Shown here one piece after another: positions 34,221-42,828 of a DNA stretch of 64,000 bases. The notes beneath the pieces were generated by a model, which saw only the letters and a list, made by a program, of their open reading frames with translations, did no database searches and was not told where the DNA came from. Origin of the DNA: Streptomyces tsukubensis (GTDB lineage: Bacteria > Actinomycetota > Actinomycetes > Streptomycetales > Streptomycetaceae); NCBI RefSeq assembly GCF_009296025.1, contig NZ_CP045178.1, positions 5,332,001 to 5,396,000 of the forward strand. The letters are read 5' to 3'. The translations under genes were made by a program, and so were the position numbers. How positions within the stretch are numbered: position 1 is the stretch's first letter; each line of letters starts with the position of its first letter.

Positions 34221-36817
34221 GCACCGGACCGCTGCTGCTCGGGGTGCGTCACCACGGCCCGGGTTCCGCGCGCGCCGTGCGGGCCGCGCTGGACGAGGCC
34301 CGGCCACGGGTGGTGCTGATCGAGGGGCCGCCCGAGGCGGACGGCCTGGTCGGCTTCGTCGGCGACCCCTCGATGCGCCCGCCGGTCGCGCTGCTGGCCC
34401 ACGTCACCGACGATCCGGCGCGTTCGGCGTTCTGGCCGTTCGCTGAGTTCTCCCCCGAGTGGGTCGCCCTGCGCTGGGCGCTCACCGAGGGCGTCCCCGC
34501 ACGGTTCATCGACCTGCCGGCCGCGCACACTCTGGCCTGGCGGGAGGAGACGGAGGGGCCCGGCGCCCCGCTCGACGCCCCAGGTCCGGGCCCAGGCCCA
34601 GGTCCGGGCCCAGGCCCAGGCCCACGTCCGAGTGCGTCCCCGGCAGACACCGCGGGGGCGCCGCCTGCCGGGAGTGCGGCGGAGGACACCGAGCGGAAGG
34701 GCGCCTCCCCCCAAGAGAAGTCGCGCGAGGGCGAGAGGGAGGGCGACGGGGAAGGTGCGAGTGAGGGGTTGAGCGAAGGCGGTGACGCGGGAGACGTCGT
34801 CGAGCAGTTGCGGATCGACCCGCTCGCCGTGCTGGCGGAGACCGCCGGGTACGACGACCCCGAGCGCTGGTGGGAGGACGTCGTGGAGCACCGAGCCGGC
34901 GGGGACGACGTCTTCGCGCCGTTCGCCGTGCTCGGTGAGGCGATGGGCGCGCTCCGCGAGGCGTACGGGGACGGTGGGCACGACAGGGACCTGGTGCGCG
35001 AGGCGTACATGCGGCTCCAGTTGCGCGCGGCGGTAAGGGAGTTCGGGGACGAGGTCGCCGTCGTGTGCGGAGCCTGGCACGTGCCGGGCCTCGCGCGGCG
35101 AGTGACGGTCGCCGCCGACCGGGCGCTGCTCAAGGGGCTGCCCAAGGCCAAGGTGGAGCTGACCTGGGTACCGTGGACGCACAGAAGGCTCGCCCGCGTC
35201 AGCGGATACGGCGCGGGCATCGAGTCCCCCGGCTGGTACGGCCACTTGTTCCGAACCACCGACCGGCCGCTGACCCGCTGGATGACGAAGGTCGCGGGGC
35301 TGCTGAGGGACGACGGCAGGCCGGTCTCGTCCGCGCACGTCATCGAGGCGGTCCGGCTCGCTGAGACGCTGGCCGCCATGCGGGGACGGCCACTGCCCGG
35401 TCTCCCCGAGACGACCGACGCGGTCAGAGCGGTGCTGTGCGAGGGCTCCGACCTCCCGCTCGCCCTTGTGCACGACCGGCTCGTCGTGGGAGACGTACTC
35501 GGCGAGGTACCGGAAGAGGCGCCCGCTGTCCCGCTCCAGCGGGATCTCGCCCGCACCCAGCGCACCCTGCGGCTCAAGCCGGAGGCGCTGGAGCGGGAAC
35601 TCGAACTCGACCTGCGCAAGGAGAACGACACCGCCCGCAGCAGGCTCCTGCACCGGCTGCGCCTGCTGCGTGTCGAGTGGGGCGAGCCCGCCGTCTCCCG
35701 GGGGAGCACCGGCACCTTCAGGGAGACCTGGCGGCTGCGGTGGGAGCCCGAACTCGCGGTACGGGTGGCGGAGGCCGGTGTCTGGGGCACCACCGTGCTC
35801 GCCGCCGCGACGGCCAGGGCGGAGGCCGACGCGGTGGCTGCCGCCGGACTCGCCGACGTGACCGCCCTCGCCGAACTGTGCCTGCTCGCAGGGGTGCCCG
35901 ACGCGCTGCCCCTCGTGATGCGGGTCCTCGCCGACCGGGCGGCCCTGGACACCGACGTGGGTCACCTGGCCCAGGCACTGCCCGCGCTGGTCCGCTCCGT
36001 CAGGTACGGCGACGTACGAGGCACCGACTCGCGGGCCCTGACCGAAGTGGCGGCGGCCCTGGCCGAACGTGTCTTCGTCGGTCTGCCGCCCGCGTGCGCG
36101 GCGCTCGACACGGACGGCGCCTCGGAGATGCGCGGCCATGTCGACGCGGTCCACACGGCGGTGGGCCTGCTGGAGCAGCGGGAACCGGACCGGCCGGCGG
36201 AGGGCGGGCGCGCATCGGCACCGATGGGGCGGACCGCCGGGATGCGGGCCCGTTGGTACGCCGTGCTGAGGGTGCTCGCCGAGCGCGACACCGTGGCCGG
36301 CGTCATCCGGGGACGCTGTGCGCGGCTGCTGCTTGACGTGGGGGAGCTGACGGACGGCGAGGCCGCCCGGCTGATGGGCCTCGCCCTGTCACCCGGCACG
36401 CCACCGGTGGACGCGGCGGCGTGGGTCGACGGCTTCGTGGGCGGCGCGGCGGGCGGCGGCGGCATGCTCCTGGTCCACGACGAGCGGCTGCTCGGCCTGG
36501 TCGACGCGTGGCTGACGGGGGTACCGAAGGACGCGTTCACGGACGTACTGCCGCTGCTGCGCCGCACGTTCTCCGCCTACGAGCCGGGGGTGCGCCGGAC
36601 CCTGGGCGAACTGGTCGGGCGCGGACCGTCCCGGCCGGACAGGACCGCGGCTTCGGACAGCGCGCCCGAGGGCTTCGCCCCGGAACTGGATCAGGACCGG
36701 GCGGACGCCGTCCTTCCTGTCCTGCGGCTGCTGTTGGGCCGACCGCCCGCGCCGGGGCCGCGGAGGGAAGCGGGAGGGGCACGTCTGTCAGGGGAGTCAC
36801 TCGTACGGAGCGGCTGA
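34217..36817 (+). CDS. DUF5682 protein, TraB/ChaN-like N-terminal domain (inferred)
   Basis: 866 residues. The N-terminus (LLLGVRHHGPGSARAVR, then VVLIEGPPEADGL) and the later GAWHVPGL resemble the His and Glu signature spacing of the TraB/GumN/ChaN (Tiki-like) superfamily, which suggests a metal-dependent hydrolase fold; this is inference. Residues about 118-190 are an inserted low-complexity stretch beginning with Gly-Pro repeats. The remainder is long and helical. The GTG at 34217 overlaps the MoxR stop and has GGAGGT 6 nt upstream, so translation is coupled. Together with MoxR, VWA, SWIM and DUF5691 it forms a recurring gene set. Confidence 0.78.
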   Translation: MSTGPLLLGVRHHGPGSARAVRAALDEARPRVVLIEGPPEADGLVGFVGDPSMRPPVALLAHVTDDPARSAFWPFAEFSPEWVALRWALTEGVPARFIDLPAAHTLAWREETEGPGAPLDAPGPGPGPGPGPGPGPRPSASPADTAGAPPAGSAAEDTERKGASPQEKSREGEREGDGEGASEGLSEGGDAGDVVEQLRIDPLAVLAETAGYDDPERWWEDVVEHRAGGDDVFAPFAVLGEAMGALREAYGDGGHDRDLVREAYMRLQLRAAVREFGDEVAVVCGAWHVPGLARRVTVAADRALLKGLPKAKVELTWVPWTHRRLARVSGYGAGIESPGWYGHLFRTTDRPLTRWMTKVAGLLRDDGRPVSSAHVIEAVRLAETLAAMRGRPLPGLPETTDAVRAVLCEGSDLPLALVHDRLVVGDVLGEVPEEAPAVPLQRDLARTQRTLRLKPEALERELELDLRKENDTARSRLLHRLRLLRVEWGEPAVSRGSTGTFRETWRLRWEPELAVRVAEAGVWGTTVLAAATARAEADAVAAAGLADVTALAELCLLAGVPDALPLVMRVLADRAALDTDVGHLAQALPALVRSVRYGDVRGTDSRALTEVAAALAERVFVGLPPACAALDTDGASEMRGHVDAVHTAVGLLEQREPDRPAEGGRASAPMGRTAGMRARWYAVLRVLAERDTVAGVIRGRCARLLLDVGELTDGEAARLMGLALSPGTPPVDAAAWVDGFVGGAAGGGGMLLVHDERLLGLVDAWLTGVPKDAFTDVLPLLRRTFSAYEPGVRRTLGELVGRGPSRPDRTAASDSAPEGFAPELDQDRADAVLPVLRLLLGRPPAPGPRREAGGARLSGESLVRSG

Positions 36818-36960
36818 CGGAGGAGGGCGGATGGAGCGGGGTCACCTGGAGCCAACACGAGGGGCGTGACGGCCCCGCGCGGGACCAAGGGGCCGGGCAG
36901 GACGCGCAGGACGCGCAGGACGCGAAGGCCGGGCAGGACGGAGGACGCGGACCGCCCCGA

Positions 36961-37062
36961 CCGCCCGGACAGGCCGGACCGCCCGGACAGGCCGGACCGC
37001 CCGGACAGGCCGGACCGCCCGGACAGGCCGGACCGCCCGGACAGGCCGGACCGCCCGGACAG
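36961..37062. repeat. 18-bp tandem repeat, 5.7 copies, upstream of the VWA gene
   Basis: The unit CCGCCCGGACAGGCCGGA is repeated five times perfectly plus 12 bp of a sixth. It is preceded by short GACGCGCAG repeats (36900-36925). It lies in the 345-bp gap between the DUF5682 stop and the preferred VWA start. In the VWA frame it would read (DRP)n, and in another frame collagen-like GPPGQA. Confidence 0.92.
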
Positions 37063-37162
37063 TCACAAGGAAAAAGAGACAGACACCAGCGGGCAGCACA
37101 AGCACCACAAGCACCACAGGCATCACGGACACCACGGGTACAGCACAGAAGCGGGGGCAGGC

Positions 37163-38368
37163 ATGACGGTTGGCGTGGAGAGTGACGGGCGGGAGCGGCT
37201 GCGGCGCTGGCGGCTGGTGCTGGGCGGCGAGAGTGAGAAGGGGACAGGGTGCGCGTTGACCGGCGACGACCTCGCGATGGACGGCGCTCTCGGCGCGCTC
37301 TACGGAGCGGGCGGCAAGAAAGAGGGGAGCGGACGCCGCTCTGCCGGGGGTGACCGCCGGGCGAGTCTTGGGGCCTCCGCGCCGTCCGTGGCGCGCTGGC
37401 TGGGCGATATCCGTACGTACTTCCCGAGTTCGGTCGTGCGGATCATGCAGCGGGACGCCATCGACCGGCTCGGTCTCTCCACGCTGCTGCTCGAACCGGA
37501 GATGCTGGAGGCGGTCGAAGCCGACGTCCACCTCGTCTCCACGCTGCTCTCCCTCAACAAGGTGATGCCGGAGGAGAGCAAGGAGACCGCGCGCGCCGTG
37601 GTGCGCAAGGTCGTGGAGGAGATCGAGAAGCGGCTCGCGTCACGCACGAGGGCCACGCTCACCGGCGCCCTCGACCGCAGTGCCAGGATCAGCCGGCCGC
37701 GGCACAGGGACATCGACTGGAACCGTACGATCGCGGCCAATCTCAAGAACTACCTGCCCGAGTACCGCACGGTCGTGCCTGAGCGGCTGATCGGATACGG
37801 CCGGTCGTCGCAGGCGGTGAAGAAGGAGATCGTGCTCTGCGTCGACCAGTCGGGGTCGATGGCGGCCTCGGTCGTCTACGCCTCGGTCTTCGGCGCGGTG
37901 CTCGCCTCGATGCGGACGGTCGCGACGCGGCTGGTCGTCTTCGACACAGCCGTGGTCGACCTGACCGACGACCTGGACGATCCGGTGGACGTGCTCTTCG
38001 GCACGCAACTCGGCGGTGGCACGGACATCAACAGGGCACTCGCCTACTGCCAGTCGCGGATCACCCGGCCCGCGGAGACCGTCGTCGTACTCATCAGCGA
38101 TCTGTACGAGGGCGGGATACGCGACGAGATGCTGAAACGGGTCGCGGCGATGAAAGCGGCGGGGGTGCAGTTCGTGGCGCTGCTCGCCCTCTCCGACGAG
38201 GGCGCGCCCTCCTACGACCGTGAGCACGCCGCGGCGCTCGCGGCACTGGGCGCCCCCGCTTTCGCCTGCACCCCCGACTTGTTCCCCGAGGTGATGGCCG
38301 CGGCCATCGAGAAGCGGCCCCTGCCCGTCCCCGACCCCGCGGCGCCCACCACCGGAAGTCGCGGCTGA
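37163..38368 (+). CDS. VWA-domain protein, partner of the MoxR ATPase
   Basis: 401 residues from the ATG at 37163. The N-terminal half is helical and basic (RERLRRWRLVLGG; WLGDIRTYFPSSVV). The C-terminal von Willebrand A domain has a complete MIDAS: DQSGS, then GGGTDI, then ISDLYEGG. VWA proteins of this CoxE/BchD-like type hold substrates for MoxR-type ATPases. The start is uncertain. A GTG at 36866 in the same frame would add 99 residues made of (DRP)n and His-rich repeats, and it overlaps a 12-codon ORF with its own strong ribosome binding site (ATG 36831). The shorter form fits the family better. Confidence 0.85.
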   Translation: MTVGVESDGRERLRRWRLVLGGESEKGTGCALTGDDLAMDGALGALYGAGGKKEGSGRRSAGGDRRASLGASAPSVARWLGDIRTYFPSSVVRIMQRDAIDRLGLSTLLLEPEMLEAVEADVHLVSTLLSLNKVMPEESKETARAVVRKVVEEIEKRLASRTRATLTGALDRSARISRPRHRDIDWNRTIAANLKNYLPEYRTVVPERLIGYGRSSQAVKKEIVLCVDQSGSMAASVVYASVFGAVLASMRTVATRLVVFDTAVVDLTDDLDDPVDVLFGTQLGGGTDINRALAYCQSRITRPAETVVVLISDLYEGGIRDEMLKRVAAMKAAGVQFVALLALSDEGAPSYDREHAAALAALGAPAFACTPDLFPEVMAAAIEKRPLPVPDPAAPTTGSRG

Positions 38369-38938
38369 CCGGGGTCCCAGGGCGGGCACGACCGGCTCAA
38401 ACGTGCCCGGAAGTGTGATGACTGCCTCATTCGCGCCGGATGGAGTGCGGAGTGAGGCGCGGGGAGAGTCGCGAAGAGGAGCCGGCGAGCGGAGCCGCGG
38501 GGTGGGCCATCCGGAAGGTGGTGGGAGGAGCGACAGGAGGGGTGGGGGAGAGTCTGACCGTGGCCCGTCACATGCCACCGGGCCCCGGTGGAAGGCGTGT
38601 CGGCGTCCAGGACGGGGCCAGCGCGGTCCACACGGACCGACCGGAAGGGCGGGCACGGGGCGAGCGTGGCGCGGGTGCGGGGCGGGCACGGTACGGGCGC
38701 CCGGCGGGTGTGGGGAAGGGCTGGACGGCGTACGCGCTGTGACAGGTATCACCGCTCAGGTGTGATCCGCGATTTAGGGACCTCGGGCCAGCGGCGATAA
38801 CCTGCCAGACGGACATGCCGCGTACCTGGCCACCGTGTACGCCTTCCCTGTGACAGAGCAGTCACGTTGCCCCTCGCGGCACGCCCAAGCAGACAGCTGA
38901 CCGCACAGCGGCGAGATCACTGATAGGGACGGACGCGC
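38369..38938. other. intergenic region upstream of sucC
   Basis: 570 bp without a supported gene. The first 370 bp are GC-rich noise. The last 200 bp are more mixed and should hold the sucCD promoter and leader; GGTATCACCGCTCAGGTG near 38744-38761 and GATAACCT near 38794-38801 are the most promoter-like words, but I cannot pair boxes reliably. Confidence 0.35.
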
Positions 38939-40114
38939 GTGGACCTGTTCGAGTACCAGGCGAGGGACCTCTTCGCCAAGCACGGTGTACCGGTGCTGGC
39001 CGGTGAAGTCATCGACACGCCTGAGGCGGCGCGCGAGGTGACCGAGCGTCTGGGCGGCAAGGCTGTCGTCAAGGCGCAGGTAAAGGCCGGCGGCCGCGGC
39101 AAGGCCGGCGGCGTGAAGCTGGCCTCCGACCCCGCCGACGCGGTCGAGAAGGCCGGTCAGATCCTGGGCATGGACATCAAGGGCCACACGGTCCACAAGG
39201 TGATGCTGGCCCAGACCGCGGACATCGCGGACGAGTATTACGTCTCGTTCCTGCTGGACCGCACCAACCGCACCTTCCTCGCCATGGCCTCCGTCGAGGG
39301 CGGCATGGAGATCGAAGAGGTCGCGGTCAACAAGCCCGAGGCGCTGGCCAGGATCGCGGTCGACGCCAACGAGGGTGTCACCCCGGAGAAGGCCCGCGAG
39401 ATCGTCGAGGCCGCGAAGTTCCCGGCCGACGTCGCGGACCAGATCGCCGAGGTCCTCCAGACCCTGTGGAAGACCTTCGTCGCCGAGGACGCGCTCCTCG
39501 TCGAGGTCAACCCGCTGATCAAGTCCGGTGACGGCAAGATCATCGCGCTGGACGGCAAGGTCTCCCTCGACGAGAACGCCGACTTCCGCCAGGCCGACCA
39601 CGAGGCGCTTGAGGACAAGGCCGCGGCCAACCCGCTTGAGGCCGCCGCCAAGGCCAAGAACCTCAACTACGTCAAGCTCGACGGTGAGGTCGGCATCATC
39701 GGCAACGGCGCGGGGCTCGTCATGAGCACCCTCGACGTCGTCGCGTACGCCGGTGAGGCGCACGGCAACGTGAAGCCCGCCAACTTCCTCGACATCGGTG
39801 GCGGCGCCTCCGCTGAGGTCATGGCGAACGGCCTGGAGATCATCCTCGGCGACCCGGACGTCAAGTCCGTGTTCGTCAACGTCTTCGGCGGCATCACCGC
39901 CTGCGACGAGGTCGCCAACGGCATCGTCCAGGCCCTGGAGCTGCTGAAGTCCAAGGGCGAGAACGTCAGCAAGCCGCTGGTCGTGCGCCTCGACGGCAAC
40001 AACGCGGAGCTGGGTCGCAAGATCCTGTCGGACGCGAACCACCCGCTGGTGCAGCGCGTGGACACCATGGATGGCGCGGCCGACAAGGCGGCCGAGCTCG
40101 CCGCCGCACGCTGA
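38939..40114 (+). CDS. sucC: succinyl-CoA synthetase beta subunit (ADP-forming)
   Basis: 391 residues. It contains an ATP-grasp domain ([19 protein letters not shown] start; [19 protein letters not shown] nucleotide-binding loop) and a C-terminal CoA-ligase half with DIGGGAS and [15 protein letters not shown]. With SucD it makes succinate, ATP (or GTP) and CoA from succinyl-CoA in the TCA cycle. The start is the GTG at 38939; AGGGACGG is nearby. sucD follows after 45 bp. Confidence 0.97.
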   Translation: MDLFEYQARDLFAKHGVPVLAGEVIDTPEAAREVTERLGGKAVVKAQVKAGGRGKAGGVKLASDPADAVEKAGQILGMDIKGHTVHKVMLAQTADIADEYYVSFLLDRTNRTFLAMASVEGGMEIEEVAVNKPEALARIAVDANEGVTPEKAREIVEAAKFPADVADQIAEVLQTLWKTFVAEDALLVEVNPLIKSGDGKIIALDGKVSLDENADFRQADHEALEDKAAANPLEAAAKAKNLNYVKLDGEVGIIGNGAGLVMSTLDVVAYAGEAHGNVKPANFLDIGGGASAEVMANGLEIILGDPDVKSVFVNVFGGITACDEVANGIVQALELLKSKGENVSKPLVVRLDGNNAELGRKILSDANHPLVQRVDTMDGAADKAAELAAAR

Positions 40115-40159
40115 CATCGCGCGTCTCCGACACGACAAGGGAACAAGGGCACTAACACC

Positions 40160-41044
40160 ATGGCTATTTTCCTGACCAAGGAAAGCAAGGTCATCGTCCA
40201 GGGGATGACCGGCGCCACCGGCATGAAGCACACCAAGCTCATGCTCGCTGACGGCACCAACATCGTCGGCGGCGTGAACCCCCGCAAGGCCGGCACGTCC
40301 GTCGACTTCGACGGCACCGAGGTACCGGTATTCGGCTCCGTCGCCGAGGCGATCGAGAAGACGGGCGCCGACGTGTCGGTGCTCTTCGTGCCGCCGGCCT
40401 TCTCGAAGGCCGCGGTCGTCGAGGCGATCGACGCCGAGATCCCGCTGGCCGTCGTGATCACCGAGGGCATCGCCGTGCACGACTCGGCCGCGTTCTACGC
40501 GTACGCCAAGTCCAAGGGCGACAAGACGCGGATCATCGGCCCGAACTGCCCCGGTCTCATCACGCCGGGCCAGTCCAACGCCGGCATCATCCCGGGCGAC
40601 ATCACCAAGCCCGGCCGTATCGGTCTCGTGTCCAAGTCCGGCACGCTGACCTACCAGATGATGTACGAGCTGCGCGACATCGGCTTCTCGTCCGCCGTCG
40701 GCATCGGTGGCGACCCGGTCATCGGCACCACGCACATCGACGCCCTCAAGGCGTTCGAGGCGGACCCCGAGACCGATCTGATCGTGATGATCGGCGAGAT
40801 CGGTGGTGACGCCGAGGAGCGTGCGGCCGACTACATCAAGGCCAACGTCACCAAGCCGGTCGTCGGCTACGTCGCGGGCTTCACCGCGCCCGAGGGCAAG
40901 ACCATGGGCCACGCCGGCGCCATCGTCTCCGGTTCCTCCGGCACCGCCCAGGCGAAGAAGGAGGCCCTTGAGGCCGCTGGCGTCAAGGTCGGCAAGACGC
41001 CGACCGAGACGGCCGGTCTGGCGCGCGCCATCCTCGCGGGCTGA
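40160..41044 (+). CDS. sucD: succinyl-CoA synthetase alpha subunit
   Basis: 294 residues. The CoA-binding Rossmann domain ([24 protein letters not shown]) and ligase domain are intact, with the phospho-acceptor His251 in [10 protein letters not shown] and the [11 protein letters not shown] segment. It forms the second half of the SucCD enzyme and is followed by a strong terminator. Confidence 0.97.
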   Translation: MAIFLTKESKVIVQGMTGATGMKHTKLMLADGTNIVGGVNPRKAGTSVDFDGTEVPVFGSVAEAIEKTGADVSVLFVPPAFSKAAVVEAIDAEIPLAVVITEGIAVHDSAAFYAYAKSKGDKTRIIGPNCPGLITPGQSNAGIIPGDITKPGRIGLVSKSGTLTYQMMYELRDIGFSSAVGIGGDPVIGTTHIDALKAFEADPETDLIVMIGEIGGDAEERAADYIKANVTKPVVGYVAGFTAPEGKTMGHAGAIVSGSSGTAQAKKEALEAAGVKVGKTPTETAGLARAILAG

Positions 41045-41095
41045 ACCACCGGAGCCTCCGGTACCACCCGGAACCCCCGGTACCACCTGGTACCG

Positions 41096-41171
41096 CACGC
41101 ACGCGGGCCCGTGTCCTCCTCGTACAGCTCTCAGCAGCTCGTACGGGGGAGGGCGCGGGCCCGCGTGCGTG
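41096..41171. terminator. terminator after sucCD
   Basis: A perfect 16-bp inverted repeat (41096-41111 with 41156-41171), with further TCCTCC/GGGAGG pairing inside a long loop, lies between sucD and the convergent sigma-like gene. GGTACC-type repeats at 41058-41093 precede it. Confidence 0.7.
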
Positions 41172-41216
41172 TCAGGTGGGGCCGCCGCCGGGCGGCGACG
41201 GTGCGGGCGGTTCGGC

Positions 41217-42227
41217 TCAGTGCGGCTGGGGGAGCAGCCGTCCCGGCCCGCGCAGCGGCTCAGAGTCGAGCTTGTGGTGCAGTTCGCTCTCCTTGTGCGA
41301 CAAGGGGCCGGGGCCCATGCGCGGGGGTACGCCACTGACGGTCGTGCCCGGGGCCTGCGGCGCCTCGTAGTGGTCGGTGGCGACCGACAGGGTCACCGAG
41401 GTGGCGCCGATGATCAGTACCGTGAAGGTGATGGCGGCGCGGGTCCAGAACCGTGCTCCGCGTTCACAGTCGGTGCGGACCACCGCCGCCTTGGGGATCG
41501 TCAGTTTCTCGCCGCGGGCCAGGGAGTCGAGGCGGCGGCGGAGTTCGTCGGGGCCCGCCAGTTCCGGCATCCGGAAGGTGACCGCCTCGCGCGCGTGCAG
41601 GATCCGGCTGGCCGCCGCCGGAGTGCTCGCCTCCGTCTCCGCCGCGGTCTCGGGCAGGCCCAGGCCGACCCCGTCGTACAGCAGCAGGGTGCGGCGGTAG
41701 GAGGGCGGCAGCTTCAACAAGGTGCTCAGCAGGACGCGGTCCGCCGGCTCGGAGGGCGGGATGGTCCTGCCGTGGTGACCGGGCCGGAAACGGTGCCAGG
41801 GCGAGATGGCGTACTCGTGCGCCGCCGCCCGTACCCAGCCGACGGGGTCGCGGTCCACCGCCACCTCCGGCCACCGCTGCCAGGCGAGGTGGAAGGCGCG
41901 CACCACCGACTCCTGTGCCAGCGCGCGCCGACCCGTCAGTACGTAGGTCTGGCGTACGAGGGTGGGGGCGGTGTGCGCGTACAGGGCGTCGAACGCGTTC
42001 TCTGCGGTGAAGGATTCGACGGTGAAGGGATCGTCGGCCGAGGGGGCGGCGGTGAAGGAGTCCGGGGCCGAGGAGTCCGAGGCCAAGGGCTCAGGGTCCA
42101 CGGACCCAGGGGCCACGGACTCGGGGTCCACGGACTCGGGAGTGCCGGGGGAGGCGTCCTGCTCGGCCGCGTCCCGCGGATGGGCTTTTTCGTCCTTGTT
42201 CAGTTGCTTGTTCAGGTGCTCATACAC
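41217..42227 (-). CDS. sigma-70-like (ECF-type) membrane protein
   Basis: 336 residues. After an acidic Pro/Ser/Asp-rich N-terminus (about 1-75) comes a region 2-like helix set (FDALYAHTAPTLVRQTYVLTG, then RAFHLAWQRWPEV) and a region 4-like part (LLKLPPSYRRTLLLYDGVGLGLPETAAE). A single membrane helix (ITFTVLIIGATSVTLSVA, about 270-290) and a short extracytoplasmic tail follow. A sigma-like core joined to a membrane helix is unusual: it may be a tethered sigma factor, an anti-sigma-like decoy or a degenerate paralogue. It lies 8 bp after an XRE regulator gene, in one operon. Confidence 0.7.
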   Translation of the reverse strand: MYEHLNKQLNKDEKAHPRDAAEQDASPGTPESVDPESVAPGSVDPEPLASDSSAPDSFTAAPSADDPFTVESFTAENAFDALYAHTAPTLVRQTYVLTGRRALAQESVVRAFHLAWQRWPEVAVDRDPVGWVRAAAHEYAISPWHRFRPGHHGRTIPPSEPADRVLLSTLLKLPPSYRRTLLLYDGVGLGLPETAAETEASTPAAASRILHAREAVTFRMPELAGPDELRRRLDSLARGEKLTIPKAAVVRTDCERGARFWTRAAITFTVLIIGATSVTLSVATDHYEAPQAPGTTVSGVPPRMGPGPLSHKESELHHKLDSEPLRGPGRLLPQPH

Positions 42228-42235
42228 GTGCTCGT

Positions 42236-42694
42236 TCAGGTCGTTCTTGTCCGGCAGATGGACGGACCGCCCCCTTCCTCGTCCGGGTGGGCGCCCTCCC
42301 GTGATGAGGAGGGAGCGGCCGGGAGCGGTCGTGTCCTGCCGGGCTCCGGAGCTGGTGCGGCGGGGCCCGGTTCCGTCACGTTCTGGGGCCTCCGGCTGCT
42401 GTCCGTCGCGCCGGGACCTGTCCCGTTTCGGCGCGGGGGGGCGCGGGTTCGGGTGTGGGGCACCGCCCTCGGCGAGGGACGGCCTGCGGTTGTGGGCGTG
42501 ATCGGTGCGGTGAGCAGTCTGGTGTAGGCCTCACGCCTGCGGCCACGCGGCTCCGTGCGGCCCGACTCCCATGAACGGATGGTCTCCCGCGTGACCCCGA
42601 GCCGTTCGGCGAGCTGAGCCTGGGTCAGGGACCGTGCCTCGCGCAGCCTCCTGCGGCCCTTGGGGCCTGGCAGCGAGGTGGTGGTCTGCGTCAT
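42236..42694 (-). CDS. XRE-family helix-turn-helix regulator with Pro/Arg-rich tail
   Basis: 152 residues. A clean Cro/CI-type helix-turn-helix occupies about 20-60 ([29 protein letters not shown]), followed by a Pro/Thr/Arg-rich tail that looks disordered. The ATG at 42694 was chosen for the GGGGAGA about 7 nt upstream. It is the first gene of an operon with the sigma-like membrane protein and is divergent from the DUF6350 gene. The AT-rich region in between is its likely own operator. Confidence 0.75.
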   Translation of the reverse strand: MTQTTTSLPGPKGRRRLREARSLTQAQLAERLGVTRETIRSWESGRTEPRGRRREAYTRLLTAPITPTTAGRPSPRAVPHTRTRAPPRRNGTGPGATDSSRRPQNVTEPGPAAPAPEPGRTRPLPAAPSSSREGAHPDEEGGGPSICRTRTT

Positions 42695-42734
42695 TCCGGC
42701 GTCTCCCCGCCGTGCGCCGCGCGGGCCGCACTCT

Positions 42735-42790
42735 CCCGTACGAAAAAGTACATAAACGTATTTTGTGCGACACCGCCGTAATTTGCCTGT
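42735..42790. promoter_or_regulatory. AT-rich divergent promoter/operator with GTAC repeats
   Basis: One of the most AT-rich stretches in the window. It contains GTACGAAAAAGTAC (42738-42751), overlapping TACATAAACGTA (42749-42760) and TTTTGTGCG. It sits between the XRE gene and the DUF6350 gene. Candidate -10 boxes exist for both directions, but the assignment is uncertain. Confidence 0.5.
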
Positions 42791-42828
42791 TACGCGGAGA
42801 AAGAGCGTGTCGTTGGGAGCATGACCGA

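Noticed and set aside
36421..37185. Collagen-like GPPGQA protein
   Set aside because: It is an out-of-frame reading of the end of DUF5682 and of the 18-bp repeats, with no ribosome binding site and an Arg/Gly-noise N-terminal half.
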